From Streptomyces sp. NBC_01298 (GTDB lineage: Bacteria > Actinomycetota > Actinomycetes > Streptomycetales > Streptomycetaceae), in assembly GCF_035978755.1 (NCBI RefSeq), contig NZ_CP108414.1, forward strand, positions 7,936,001 through 8,000,000: a stretch of DNA of 64,000 bases, in the 5' to 3' direction. The position numbers and the translations under genes are program-made. The notes below the pieces were generated by a model that searched no databases, was not told where the DNA came from, and saw only the letters and a list, made by a program, of their open reading frames with translations. Positions 49,986-59,074 of the stretch are shown here, piece by piece. Position 1 is the first letter of the stretch; every line of letters begins with the position of its first letter.

Positions 49986-52900
49986 TTGAGATCATGTACG
50001 CGCTCACACCCCAGAGGGCGGTCCACCGCCCTGGCCCTGGCCGTCGCGGGAAGTCTGGCGGCCGCGCTGCCCGCCGCCGGGGCCTCGATCGCCGAGGCGG
50101 CCCCCGCCGCCGTGACGGCGGCCGGCGACGGCACGGCGACGGTCTTCTACTACACCAAGACCCGCAACTGGACTGCCTACAACCTGCATTGGGCACCCGA
50201 CGGCGGTAGCTGGACCACCGCGCCCGGCACCGGGATGGAAGCCGCCTGTACCGACTGGGTGAAGAAGACCGTCAGCCTCGGCTCGGCCGCCGGCCTTCAG
50301 GCGACCTTCAACAACGGCCAGGGGACCTGGGACAACAACGGGGGCAAGAACTACGCCCTGGGCACCGGGGTCATCACCGTCAAGGACGGGGTCGTGGCGC
50401 ACAGCGACCCCTGCGCCGCGGACCCGGGGGGCGGCACGGGCACCGGCGCGAGCGCCACCGTCTACTACGCGACGACGACCGTCGGCTGGCCGACCGTCAA
50501 TCTGCACTGGGCCCCGACCGGCGGCGCCTGGACCACCGCCCCCGGCACCGGAATGGACCCGGCCTGCACGGGCTGGGTGAAGAAGACGGTGTCGCTCGGC
50601 TCGGCCGCCGGTCTCGCCGGGACCTTCAACAACGGCAACGGCACCTGGGACAACAACAACGGCAGGAACTACGCCCTCGGCACGGGCCTGTCCACGGTGA
50701 AGGACACCACGGTCACCGCGAACGCCGCGGACCCGTGCGCCGCCGCCGTCCCCGACACCACCGCGCCCACCGTGCCCGCCGGCCTCCGGGCGGCCGCGAC
50801 CGACGTGTCCACCGTCGTGACCTGGGACGCCGCCACGGACGACCGGGGAGTGACCGGCTACCAGGTCACCCGCTCGGGCGGCACCAAGGGCACCGTGGTC
50901 ACCTCGGTCACCTCCACGGTCCTCACCGAATCCAGCCTGGAGGAGCGCACCGCCTACTCCTACACGGTCAAGGCGGTGGACGCGGCCGGGAACGCCTCCG
51001 CCTCTTCGGCCGCGGCCGTCGCCACCACCGGAACCCGGCCCCCGGCCCCCGCCGGATCCGCGCCGCTGGGCGGAGACCCGCGCAAGGACCCGATCTACTT
51101 CGTCCTCACCGCCCGCTTCAACGACGGTGACGGCGCCAACAACCGGGGCGGCAGCCAGGACGTGAAGTCCGGGAACGCCGCCAACAACGACCCCATGTTC
51201 CGGGGGGACTTCAAGGGTCTGGTCGAGAAGCTCGACTACGTCAAAGCCCTCGGCTTCTCCGCGATCTGGATCACCCCGGTCGTCCTGAACCGCTCGGACT
51301 ACGACTACCACGGCTATCACGGCTACGACTTCTACAAGGTCGATCCCCGCCTGGAATCGGCGGGCGCCTCCTATCAGGACCTCATCAACGCCGCCCACGC
51401 CAAGGGCGTCAAGATCTACCAGGACGTGGTCTACAACCACAGTTCCCGCTGGGGCGCCAAGGGCCTGTTCACCCCCACCGTCTACGGCGTGCGCGACGCG
51501 CAGTGGTCCTGGTACTACGACGAGAAGCAGGCCGGCTTCGAGTACGACGGCCTCACCGTGGACCCCAAGAGCGGAAAGTCTTACTACAACGGCGACTTGT
51601 GGTCGACCGCCGAGCCGTCCGGCAACACCTGCGTCAACTGGGGCGTGGCCACGCAGTACAAGAGCGCCGAGGGCTACACGATCTACAACTGCCAATGGCC
51701 CAATCCCACCTCGGGCATGTTCCCCAAGGCCCTGTTCCACCAGTGCTGGATCGGCAACTGGGAGGGTGAGGACGCCCGCTCCTGCTGGATCCACGAGGAC
51801 CTCGCCGACTTCAACACCGAGAACGCGGCCGTCCAGAACTACCTCATAGGCGCCTACAACAAGTACATCGACATGGGCGTCGACGGCTTCCGCGTGGACA
51901 CGGCCGTGCACATTCCCCGCGTCACCTGGAACCGCCGCTTCCTGCCCGCCATCCAGCAGCGCTTGGCCCAGCAGTTCGGCGCCCAGAAGGCCCAGGACTT
52001 CTACGTGTTCGGCGAGGTCGGCTCCTTCGTGAACGACAAGTGGAACCGTGGATCGGCCAACCAGTCGGCCCAGTACTACACCTGGAAGGAATCGGCGACG
52101 TACAGCGCGGACGACGCCACCGCCGCGGTCCAGCAGTACACGACCGACAACGATCCGGCGAAGCAGCCGACCAGCACCAACGCCTTCCTCAACGGGAACC
52201 TCTACCACGCCCCCGACCACAGCAAGTTCTCCGGCATGAACGTCATCGACATGCGCATGCACATGAACTTCGGCGACGCGAACAACGCCTTCCAGAACGG
52301 CAAGGACTCCGACGACAGCTACAACGACGCCACCTACAACGTCGTCTATGTCGACAGCCACGACTTCGGCCCCGGCAAATCCTCCACCCGTTACGCGGGC
52401 GGCACCGAGGCCTGGGCCGAGAACATGTCCCTGATGTGGACCTTCCGCGGCATCCCGACCCTGTACTACGGCTCCGAGATCGAGTTCCAGGCCGGCAAGC
52501 AGATCGACTGCGGCCCGACCTGCCCGCTCGCCGGCACCGGCCGCGCGTACTACGGGGACAAGATCGCGGGGACGGTCACCGCCTCCGGCTTCTCGAAGGT
52601 CGCCACCGCCACCGGGCCGGTCGCCACCACCCTCGAAGCTCCCCTGGTGAAGCACCTCCAGCGGCTGAACGAGATCCGCCGCGCCGTGCCCGCGCTCCAG
52701 ATGGGCCAGTACTCCACCGAGGGCGTCTCGGGGGGCATGGCCTTCAAGCGCCGCTACACCGACACCGCCACCGGAGCGGACAGCTTCGCCCTGGTGGCCG
52801 TCACCGGCGCCGCCACGTACACGGGCGTACCCAACGGCACGTACAAGGACGCCGTCACCGGCGACGTGAAGACCGTCTCCAACGGCACCCTGTCCGTCCC

Positions 52901-53000
52901 GGCCCCCGGCAAGGGCAACCTACGGGTCTACGTGCTCGACCTGGGCGGCAGCAATGCCGCCCCCGGCAAGGTGGGCACCTCCGGCCCCTACCTGAAGTAG
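49986..53000 (+). CDS. Secreted GH13 alpha-amylase/pullulanase-type enzyme with two starch-binding-like modules and Fn3
   Basis: A 1004-residue exoenzyme. Signal peptide about 1-40; two similar 90-residue modules (about 50-140 and 150-240; each with LHWAP-GG-WTTAPGTGM, WVKKTVSLGSAAGL and FNNG-GTWDNN), like CBM25 starch-binding modules; one fibronectin type III domain (about 255-340); then a GH13 catalytic domain with the four conserved regions DVVYNHSS, GFRVDTAVH (nucleophile Asp), VFGEVG (acid Glu) and VDSHD. A beta-rich domain ends it. The TTG at 49986 is preferred as GAGGAG lies 6 bp before it and the signal peptide follows at once; an ATG at 49938 in frame is possible. Expected to be induced by maltodextrins. 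Confidence 0.88.
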   Translation: MRSCTRSHPRGRSTALALAVAGSLAAALPAAGASIAEAAPAAVTAAGDGTATVFYYTKTRNWTAYNLHWAPDGGSWTTAPGTGMEAACTDWVKKTVSLGSAAGLQATFNNGQGTWDNNGGKNYALGTGVITVKDGVVAHSDPCAADPGGGTGTGASATVYYATTTVGWPTVNLHWAPTGGAWTTAPGTGMDPACTGWVKKTVSLGSAAGLAGTFNNGNGTWDNNNGRNYALGTGLSTVKDTTVTANAADPCAAAVPDTTAPTVPAGLRAAATDVSTVVTWDAATDDRGVTGYQVTRSGGTKGTVVTSVTSTVLTESSLEERTAYSYTVKAVDAAGNASASSAAAVATTGTRPPAPAGSAPLGGDPRKDPIYFVLTARFNDGDGANNRGGSQDVKSGNAANNDPMFRGDFKGLVEKLDYVKALGFSAIWITPVVLNRSDYDYHGYHGYDFYKVDPRLESAGASYQDLINAAHAKGVKIYQDVVYNHSSRWGAKGLFTPTVYGVRDAQWSWYYDEKQAGFEYDGLTVDPKSGKSYYNGDLWSTAEPSGNTCVNWGVATQYKSAEGYTIYNCQWPNPTSGMFPKALFHQCWIGNWEGEDARSCWIHEDLADFNTENAAVQNYLIGAYNKYIDMGVDGFRVDTAVHIPRVTWNRRFLPAIQQRLAQQFGAQKAQDFYVFGEVGSFVNDKWNRGSANQSAQYYTWKESATYSADDATAAVQQYTTDNDPAKQPTSTNAFLNGNLYHAPDHSKFSGMNVIDMRMHMNFGDANNAFQNGKDSDDSYNDATYNVVYVDSHDFGPGKSSTRYAGGTEAWAENMSLMWTFRGIPTLYYGSEIEFQAGKQIDCGPTCPLAGTGRAYYGDKIAGTVTASGFSKVATATGPVATTLEAPLVKHLQRLNEIRRAVPALQMGQYSTEGVSGGMAFKRRYTDTATGADSFALVAVTGAATYTGVPNGTYKDAVTGDVKTVSNGTLSVPAPGKGNLRVYVLDLGGSNAAPGKVGTSGPYLK

Positions 53001-53005
53001 CGGGG

Positions 53006-53042
53006 GAGCGGCGGGGCGGGGCGCCATCCCGCCCTGCCGCTC
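53006..53042 (+). terminator. Terminator of the GH13 gene
   Basis: A 15-bp stem (arms 53006-53020 and 53028-53042) with one mismatch and a 7-nt loop, starting 5 bp after the stop codon. Confidence 0.75.
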
Positions 53043-53077
53043 GTGCAAGTGTTCGAATGGCGCGTTATCCTGGACCC

Positions 53078-53704
53078 ATGCACGCACTCCAGGGTTCGCT
53101 CTTCGATCAGGGTGACGAGGTCCGGGTCGGCCCGCCGGTGGGCGTCCGGCGCACCGAGCTGGGGGCCGGGGCCTGGGTCGATCACCTGCCGGGCTGGCTG
53201 ACCGGCGCCGACGCGCTGTTCGAGCGGCTCGCTGCGGACGTCCCGTGGCACGCCGAGCGGAGGCGGATGTACGAGCGGGAGGTGGCGGTCCCGCGGCTGC
53301 TCGCGCACTACGGCGAGGCCGACCCGCTGCCGCACCCCGCCCTCACCGAGGCGCGGGACGTGCTGAGCCGTCACTACGCCCCCGAGCTGGGCGAACCCTT
53401 CGCCACGGCGGGCCTGTGCCTCTACCGCGACGGGCGCGACAGCGTCGCCTGGCACGGCGACCGGACCGGCCGCTCCGCCACCGAGGACACGATGGTCGCC
53501 ATCCTCTCGGTGGGCGACCCCCGCGACCTGGCCCTGCGCCCCCGCGACGGCGGCCCCACCCTGCTCCGCCTCCCCCTGGGTCACGGCGACCTGGTGGTGA
53601 TGGGCGGCTCCTGTCAGCGCACGATGGAGCACGCCGTTCCCAAGACGGCCCGTCCGGTCGGCCCCCGCGTCAGCGTCCAGTTCCGCCCGCGCGGGGTCAG
53701 CTGA
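53078..53704 (+). CDS. AlkB-like 2-oxoglutarate/Fe(II) dioxygenase
   Basis: A 208-residue protein of the AlkB/ALKBH2 group. Iron ligands are seen as His and Asp in VAWHGDRTG and a second His in MEHAVPK; Arg in RVSVQFRPR would bind 2-oxoglutarate. AlkB proteins reverse alkyl damage on DNA or RNA bases by oxidative demethylation. The fold-typical YREGRDSVAWHGD version here reads LYRDGRDSVAWHGD. The gene converges on the DUF1232 gene with an 11-bp gap. Confidence 0.9.
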   Translation: MHALQGSLFDQGDEVRVGPPVGVRRTELGAGAWVDHLPGWLTGADALFERLAADVPWHAERRRMYEREVAVPRLLAHYGEADPLPHPALTEARDVLSRHYAPELGEPFATAGLCLYRDGRDSVAWHGDRTGRSATEDTMVAILSVGDPRDLALRPRDGGPTLLRLPLGHGDLVVMGGSCQRTMEHAVPKTARPVGPRVSVQFRPRGVS

Positions 53705-53715
53705 GCCGGAGGGCC

Positions 53716-54012
53716 CTACGTCGCGTCGAGTTCCTTGGGCGGGCGGGCCGCCGAGGCCGCCGCGTGGAGGGAGCGCAGGGCCAGGAGCAGGACGCCGATG
53801 TCGTCCAGGTAGACCGGGTCGGGGATCAGGTCCACCGGGGAGACCGTGTACGCCACGGCGACCCAGAACAGGGCCTTGTCGCGCAGGGGGATGCCCGCGT
53901 CGCGCAGGAGCTTGCGGGCCGCGAAGACCCGTACGAGGAGCACGGCCGCGGTGACCGCCAGGCCGGCCGCCACCACCCCCGCCACGACGAGCCAGACCGT
54001 CGTCGCGTCCAT
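53716..54012 (-). CDS. YkvA/DUF1232 family small membrane protein
   Basis: A 98-residue protein with an N-terminal hydrophobic helix (about 5-27) and the DUF1232 core (KALFWVAVAYTVSPVDLIPD, then LDDIGVLLLALR). It likely sits in the cytoplasmic membrane; no function is established. Its ATG overlaps the stop of the MarR gene upstream (TGATG), so they are co-translated. Confidence 0.85.
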   Translation of the reverse strand: MDATTVWLVVAGVVAAGLAVTAAVLLVRVFAARKLLRDAGIPLRDKALFWVAVAYTVSPVDLIPDPVYLDDIGVLLLALRSLHAAASAARPPKELDAT

Positions 54013-54476
54013 CAGGCGCCCTGCGTCCGCAGCCGGCGGCTGACCTCGCCGAGCCCGTCCGCGAGCGCGTCGAGCTGCTCGGGGGTGAGGACGTCCACCA
54101 GGACCTCCCGCACCGTGGTCACGTGCCCCGGCGCGGCTTCCGTCAGCCGTGCGCGGCCCGCCTCGGTGAGGACGGCGTAGATCCCGCGGACGTCGGACGG
54201 GCAGGTGCGGCGGCGGACCAGTCCCGCCTTCTCCATCTGCGTGACCTGGTAGGTCAGGCCGCTCTTGGAGTTGACGAGCCCGTTGGCGAGTTCCGTCATG
54301 CGCAGCTCGCCCTCCGGCGCCCGGGCGAGCCGTACGAGGATCTCGTACTGCGGGTGGGAGAGTCCGGAGTCGTCCTTGAGCTGCTGATCGAGGCGGCGGC
54401 CGACCAGGGCGGAAGCGGCCAGGAACCCCTGCCAGGCACGCATTTCGCGGTCGTCCAGCCATTTCGTTTCAGCCAT
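54012..54476 (-). CDS. MarR family transcriptional regulator
   Basis: A 154-residue protein with the winged helix-turn-helix of MarR (about 35-110: LSHPQYEILVRLA, MTELANGLVNSKSGLTYQVTQMEKAGLV, then R-x-DVRGIYAVLTEAG for the wing). It is divergent from a DoxX gene. Two related palindromes (54497-54510 and 54544-54557) in the 120-bp gap are its likely binding sites, so it should repress itself, DUF1232 and doxX until a phenolic or redox signal appears. Confidence 0.9.
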   Translation of the reverse strand: MAETKWLDDREMRAWQGFLAASALVGRRLDQQLKDDSGLSHPQYEILVRLARAPEGELRMTELANGLVNSKSGLTYQVTQMEKAGLVRRRTCPSDVRGIYAVLTEAGRARLTEAAPGHVTTVREVLVDVLTPEQLDALADGLGEVSRRLRTQGA

Positions 54477-54496
54477 GGATCCAGGCTACATGTGCC

Positions 54497-54557
54497 GTTC
54501 CAATTTGAATCAGCGGTGGATGCGGGGTTAGGGTCACTGCATCGTTCGAATTTGAAC
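54497..54557. promoter_or_regulatory. Paired MarR-type operators in the divergent promoter
   Basis: GTTCCAATTTGAAT (54497-54510) and GTTCGAATTTGAAC (54544-54557) are two versions of one palindromic site, 47 bp apart. One lies next to the MarR gene start and the other in the region expected to hold the doxX promoter. They are distinctly AT-rich for this genome. Confidence 0.78.
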
Positions 54558-54596
54558 AACCTGCCCCTCGGGCCGCCCGACCGGAAGGACCTTCCC

Positions 54597-55169
54597 ATGA
54601 CCAGCCCCTCCGTCACCACGCCGAAGCCGCGAACCGGCGAGCAGGCCGCGCCCCTCGCGCGCGCCTCCGCCGCCGCGCTGTCCACCCCGGCCCACGACGT
54701 CGGCCTGCTCCTCCTGCGCGTGGTCCTCGGTCTGACCATGGCCGGCCACGGCGTCCAGAAGCTCTTCGGCTGGTTCGGCGGCGGCGGCATCAGCGGCACC
54801 GGCCAGTTCTTCACCGCCAGCGGATACCCGGCGGGCGACGCCATGGCCGTCCTCGCCGGCCTGACCGAAACCCTCGGCGGGCTCGGCCTCGTGCTCGGGC
54901 TGCTCACGCCGCTGGCGGGTGCCGCCCTGGTCGGCACCATGATCAACGCGATGGCGGTGAAGGGCACCGGCTCCTTCTTCGCCCCGCAGGGCATCGAGTA
55001 CGAGCTCCTGCTCACCGCCGGCGCCGCCGCCCTCGCGCTCACCGGTCCCGGCCGGTACGCTCTCGACCGTTTCCTGCCCGTCCTGCGCGGCCACCGCCTC
55101 GCCCACGGCGCCCTCGCGGTCGGCCTCGGCGTCGTCACCGCGGGCGTGCTGCTCCTCGTGCGGAGCTGA
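54597..55169 (+). CDS. DoxX family membrane protein
   Basis: A 190-residue protein with four hydrophobic helices (about 37-56, 82-103, 108-125 and 165-187). The DoxX signature is clear: LLLLRVVLGLTMAGHGVQKL then GWFGGGGISGTGQFF. DoxX proteins in actinobacteria take part in membrane redox or thiosulfate and oxidative-stress responses. It begins with ATG 54597 after GGAAGGACCTTCCC. Control by the divergent MarR regulator is likely. Confidence 0.88.
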   Translation: MTSPSVTTPKPRTGEQAAPLARASAAALSTPAHDVGLLLLRVVLGLTMAGHGVQKLFGWFGGGGISGTGQFFTASGYPAGDAMAVLAGLTETLGGLGLVLGLLTPLAGAALVGTMINAMAVKGTGSFFAPQGIEYELLLTAGAAALALTGPGRYALDRFLPVLRGHRLAHGALAVGLGVVTAGVLLLVRS

Positions 55170-55255
55170 ACGGAATCGAGCCGTCCCGGGGGCGGCTCGG
55201 CGCGGGGACCCGTACGGGCTGATTGAGTGCGCGCATTCGGGGGAAAGTGCCCTAA

Positions 55256-57070
55256 ATGACACAACCCATCGAAGACTACGCACTCATCGGCGACCTGATG
55301 ACCAGTGGGCTGGTCGGCCGCGACGGGTCCATCGACTGGCTGTGCCTGCCGCGCTTCGACTCGGCCGCCTGTTTCGCCGCCCTCCTCGGCGACGAGGAGA
55401 ACGGCCACTGGCGCATCGCCCCGTCGGCCGCCCCCGATTCCGCGCGCTGCGCCCGCCGCGCCTACGTCGACGGCACCCTCGTCCTGGAATCCTTCTGGGA
55501 GACCGAGGACGGCGCCTCGTTCAAGGTCATCGACTTCATGCCGCAGCGCGACACCGCGCCCGACCTGATGCGGATCGTCGAAGGCCTCACCGGCGAATCG
55601 ACCGTGAGCAGCACCCTGCGCCTGCGCTTCGACTACGGCCACGTCGTGCCCTGGGTGCGGCGCGGCGGCAACCGCGAGGGCGACCGGGTCGCCGTCGCCG
55701 GGCCCGACGCCGTGTGGCTGCGCAGCGAACCCTCCGTGCACACGTGGGGCGAGGGCATGAGCACCCGCTCCGAGTTCACCGTCGCCGCCGGCGAGCGCGT
55801 CGCCTTCGTGCTCACCTGGCACCCCTCGCACGAACCGCGCCCCGAGCCCCTGGACCCGTACGCCGCCCTGGAGCAGAGCCTCGCCGACTGGCGGGAATGG
55901 ACCGGCCGGTGCACGTACGAGGGCCCCTACCGCGACGCGGTGATCCGTTCCCTGATCACCCTCAAGGCCCTCACCTACGCCCCGACCGGCGGGATCGCCG
56001 CCGCCGCGACCACCTCCCTGCCGGAGGAGCTCGGCGGCGTCCGCAACTGGGACTACCGCTACTGCTGGCTCCGCGACTCCACCCTCACCCTCGGCTCCCT
56101 GCTGGCCACCGGCTACCTCGACGAGGCCCGTGCCTGGCGGGAGTGGCTGCTGCGGGCCGTCGCGGGCGACCCGGCCGACCTGCAGATCATGTACGGGATC
56201 GGCGGCGAGCGGCGCATCCCGGAGAGCGAGCTGCCCTGGCTGAAGGGGTACGCGGCCTCCGCGCCCGTCCGGGTCGGCAACGCGGCCGTCGACCAGCTCC
56301 AGCTCGACGTGTACGGAGAGGTCCTCGACTCCCTGTACGTGGCCCGCTCCGCCGGACTCCCCGCCGAGTGGCACTCCTGGAAGATCCAGCTCGCGCTCCT
56401 CGACTTCCTGGAGCAGAACTGGCACCGCCCCGACGAGGGCCTGTGGGAAGTGCGCGGCCCGCGCCGCCACTTCACCCACTCCAAGGTGATGGCGTGGGTC
56501 GCCGCCGACCGCGCCGTGCGCACCCTGGAACTCAACCCCAAACTCCCCGGCGACGTGCGGCGCTGGCGCACCATGCGGGACGCGGTGCACCGCGACGTGT
56601 GCGAGAACGCCTACGACCCGGAGCGGGGCACCTTCACCCAGTACTACGGCTCCCGCGAGCTGGACGCGGCCACCCTCCTCATCCCCCGCGTCGGCTTCCT
56701 GCCGCCCGACGACCCCCGGGTCGTCGGCACGGTCGACGCCGTCCGCGAGGAGCTGGGCCGCAGCGGCCTGGTCCGCCGCTACAGCACCGAGGGGCTCTCG
56801 GTGGACGGCCTGCCGGGCGACGAAGGGGCCTTCCTCGCCTGCTCGTTCTGGCTGACCGACGCCCTGTACCTGACCGGACGGGAGAAGGAGGCGCGGGAGC
56901 TCTTCGAGCGGCTGCTGTCCGTACGCAACGACGTCGGACTCCTCGCCGAGGAGTACGACCCCGTCTCCGGACGCCAACTCGGCAACTTCCCCCAGGCGTT
57001 CAGCCACGTCGGCCTGGTGAACACCGCGCTCACCCTGAGCGGTGCCAGCCTGGCGGCCGGCCAGGTGTGA
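55256..57070 (+). CDS. Glycoside hydrolase family 15 protein (glucoamylase/trehalase-like)
   Basis: A 604-residue cytoplasmic enzyme with the N-terminal GH15 beta domain (starts IEDYALIGDLMTSGLVGRDG) and a six-hairpin alpha barrel: NWDYRYCWLRDSTLT near 263-277, then GNAAVDQLQLDVYGE, and the acidic GLLAEEYDP near 563 holding the catalytic base Glu. Related actinobacterial proteins (for example Mycobacterium trehalase) hydrolyse trehalose; others act on alpha-glucans. Lack of a signal peptide favours intracellular trehalose or glycogen use. It starts at ATG 55256. Confidence 0.9.
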   Translation: MTQPIEDYALIGDLMTSGLVGRDGSIDWLCLPRFDSAACFAALLGDEENGHWRIAPSAAPDSARCARRAYVDGTLVLESFWETEDGASFKVIDFMPQRDTAPDLMRIVEGLTGESTVSSTLRLRFDYGHVVPWVRRGGNREGDRVAVAGPDAVWLRSEPSVHTWGEGMSTRSEFTVAAGERVAFVLTWHPSHEPRPEPLDPYAALEQSLADWREWTGRCTYEGPYRDAVIRSLITLKALTYAPTGGIAAAATTSLPEELGGVRNWDYRYCWLRDSTLTLGSLLATGYLDEARAWREWLLRAVAGDPADLQIMYGIGGERRIPESELPWLKGYAASAPVRVGNAAVDQLQLDVYGEVLDSLYVARSAGLPAEWHSWKIQLALLDFLEQNWHRPDEGLWEVRGPRRHFTHSKVMAWVAADRAVRTLELNPKLPGDVRRWRTMRDAVHRDVCENAYDPERGTFTQYYGSRELDAATLLIPRVGFLPPDDPRVVGTVDAVREELGRSGLVRRYSTEGLSVDGLPGDEGAFLACSFWLTDALYLTGREKEARELFERLLSVRNDVGLLAEEYDPVSGRQLGNFPQAFSHVGLVNTALTLSGASLAAGQV

Positions 57071-57156
57071 GGAGCGCCGGGTGAGGAGCGCCGGGTGGAG
57101 GAGCGCGGCCCGCTGACCGGCGCTGGGTGAGGAGTGCGGCGGGTGAGGGGCGGCGG

Positions 57157-57987
57157 TCAGCCCGGGCGCAGCGCCCGGGCCAGTCGGCCGCGCAACCGCG
57201 CGAACTCGGGGGAGGCCCGCAAACCCGCGACGTCCGTGGCCGGGTCGCGGGGGAGCGGCACCGGCAGGTCCTCCACCACCCGGCCGGGCCCCGCGGCCAT
57301 CACCAGGACGCGGGATCCCAGCAGCACCGCCTCCTCCACCGAATGCGTCACGAACAGCACCGTCGTGCCGAGCCGCCCGGCCAGGGAGCGGACCTCCTCC
57401 TGGAGGCGCTCCCGGGTCAGCGCGTCCAGTGCCGCGAACGGCTCGTCCATCAGCAGGAGTTCGGGCTCCGCGGCCAGGGCGCGGGCCAGCGCCACCCGCT
57501 GCTGCTGGCCGCCGGACAGCTCCCAGGTGCGGCGTCCCGCCATGCCGGGCAGTCCCACCCGGTCCAGCAACTCGGCCACGCGGTCGGGCCGTTGGGAGCG
57601 CGGCACCCCGTGGCGGGCCAGCGCGAAGCCGAGGTTCCCGCCGACGGTCCGCCACGGGAACAGCCTCGGCTGCTGGAACACCACCCCGGCGCCCCGTCCC
57701 GGGCGCGGAGCGGCGCCCCGGACCAGGGCGGTACCCGAGGCCGGCTGCGCGAAGCCGGCGATCACCCGCAGCAGGGTGGTCTTGCCGCAGCCGGAGGGGC
57801 CGACGAGGACGACGAACTCGCCTGCGCGGACCCGTAGATCCACCGCGTCGAGCACCGTCACGGGCTGCTTCGCCGGTCCGTAGCGGACCGACACCCCGGA
57901 GAGGTCCACGGCGAATTCCTCATCCACGGAGACGGCGACGGAGACGCCGGCGGCGGCGGCGGAGGGATCGGGCTCAGTGCGCGGCAC
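57157..57987 (-). CDS. ssuB: Sulfonate/taurine-type ABC transporter ATPase
   Basis: A 276-residue nitrate/sulfonate/taurine-type ATPase: Walker A GPSGCGKTT (near 64), FQQPRLFPWRTV, signature LSGGQQQRVALARALA and Walker B LLMDEPFAALD. It powers import of alkanesulfonates with the SsuA-type binding protein and permease encoded upstream. Its GTG start (57987) overlaps the end of the binding-protein gene by 14 bp. It is the last gene of the operon and converges on GH15 across a short repeat-rich gap (tandem GGAGCGCCGGGTGA copies). Confidence 0.88.
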   Translation of the reverse strand: MPRTEPDPSAAAAGVSVAVSVDEEFAVDLSGVSVRYGPAKQPVTVLDAVDLRVRAGEFVVLVGPSGCGKTTLLRVIAGFAQPASGTALVRGAAPRPGRGAGVVFQQPRLFPWRTVGGNLGFALARHGVPRSQRPDRVAELLDRVGLPGMAGRRTWELSGGQQQRVALARALAAEPELLLMDEPFAALDALTRERLQEEVRSLAGRLGTTVLFVTHSVEEAVLLGSRVLVMAAGPGRVVEDLPVPLPRDPATDVAGLRASPEFARLRGRLARALRPG

Positions 57988-59017
57988 GGCCGAGCTCCTC
58001 CACCGCGAGGGCCCGGCCGAAGACGGCCTGGTCCGGCACGGAGTCGACCTTCTTCTGCTCCTTCAGGAAGACGGCCGCGTCGTGCAGGGTCGCCGCCAGC
58101 TTCCCGGGGGCGCCGGGAGTGCCGAGGTAGTCGGGTCCGGTCTGCTCCTTCGCGCTCAGCAGCACCAGCTCCGAGAGCTGGCGCTTCGCCTCCTCCGGCG
58201 CCAGTCCGAGCTCCGCCCCGATGGACTTCGCGGCCTGGTCGGGGGCCGTACGGGCCTGCCCGACGGCCTGGTCCTGCGCCTTGATCCAGGCCGTGACCAC
58301 CTCGGGGTGGGCGGCCGCGAACGTGTTCGTCACGACGCCCAGGTCGGCGGTGGGCTTGCCCTGCTCGGCGAGCTGCCGGCTCGTGATGAGCACCTTCCCG
58401 TCCTTGGTCAGCTCGCTCAGCGTCGGCGTCCACACGTACGCCGCGTCGATGTCCCCGCGCTTCCACGCGGCGAGGGCGTCCTGCGGCTGGAGGTCGATGG
58501 TCTGCACGGCCGCCGCGTCCACCCCGGCGGCCTTCAGCGCGGCGAGCAGCGAGTAGTGGGCGGTGGAGCCGAAGGGCGTGGCCACCTTCTTCCCGACCAG
58601 GTCCTTGACCGAGCCGATCGCCGGCTTGGCGACCAGCGCCTCGTTGTCGCCGATCAGGTCGTGGATCCACACCACCTTGTACGGGATGTTCAGCGGGGCC
58701 GACAGTCCCTTGGTGACGGGGCTCGACCCGGCCAGGCCCAGGTCCACCGATCCGGCGATCACGGCCGTGTTGACGTCACCGCCGGACTCGAACTTCACCC
58801 ACTTCACGTCGGCTTCGGGTAGGGCCTTCTCCAACAGCTTCTGGTTCTTCACGATCAGGTCGGCATTGGGTATCGCCTGGTAGGCGATCCGTACGCTGAT
58901 CCGCCCCGGCCCGGCCGCCGAGTCGTCCCCGTCCGCGCCGCACGCGACGGTGGTGGAGGCGGTCAGGGCGACGGCGGCGGCCAGCAGCAGGGCGCGGCGG
59001 GAAACGTTTCTGGGCAC
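57974..59017 (-). CDS. ssuA: Sulfonate-type ABC transporter substrate-binding lipoprotein
   Basis: A 347-residue lipoprotein: signal about 1-26 with lipobox TVAC, then the SsuA/TauA domain (VRIAYQAIPNADLIVKNQKL, GDVNTAVIAGSVDLGLAGSSP, ATPFGSTAHYSLLAAL, AAYVWTPTLSEL). It resembles taurine/aliphatic sulfonate binders and presents ligand to the permease. GTG at 59017 starts it. It is between the permease and the ATPase in a four-gene operon. Confidence 0.85.
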   Translation of the reverse strand: MPRNVSRRALLLAAAVALTASTTVACGADGDDSAAGPGRISVRIAYQAIPNADLIVKNQKLLEKALPEADVKWVKFESGGDVNTAVIAGSVDLGLAGSSPVTKGLSAPLNIPYKVVWIHDLIGDNEALVAKPAIGSVKDLVGKKVATPFGSTAHYSLLAALKAAGVDAAAVQTIDLQPQDALAAWKRGDIDAAYVWTPTLSELTKDGKVLITSRQLAEQGKPTADLGVVTNTFAAAHPEVVTAWIKAQDQAVGQARTAPDQAAKSIGAELGLAPEEAKRQLSELVLLSAKEQTGPDYLGTPGAPGKLAATLHDAAVFLKEQKKVDSVPDQAVFGRALAVEELGRAAH

Positions 59018-59074
59018 GGTGGAACTCCAGTATTGAGAAAGGGTGTTGGGGAGAAGTGGGGGAGGGGGCGGGCG

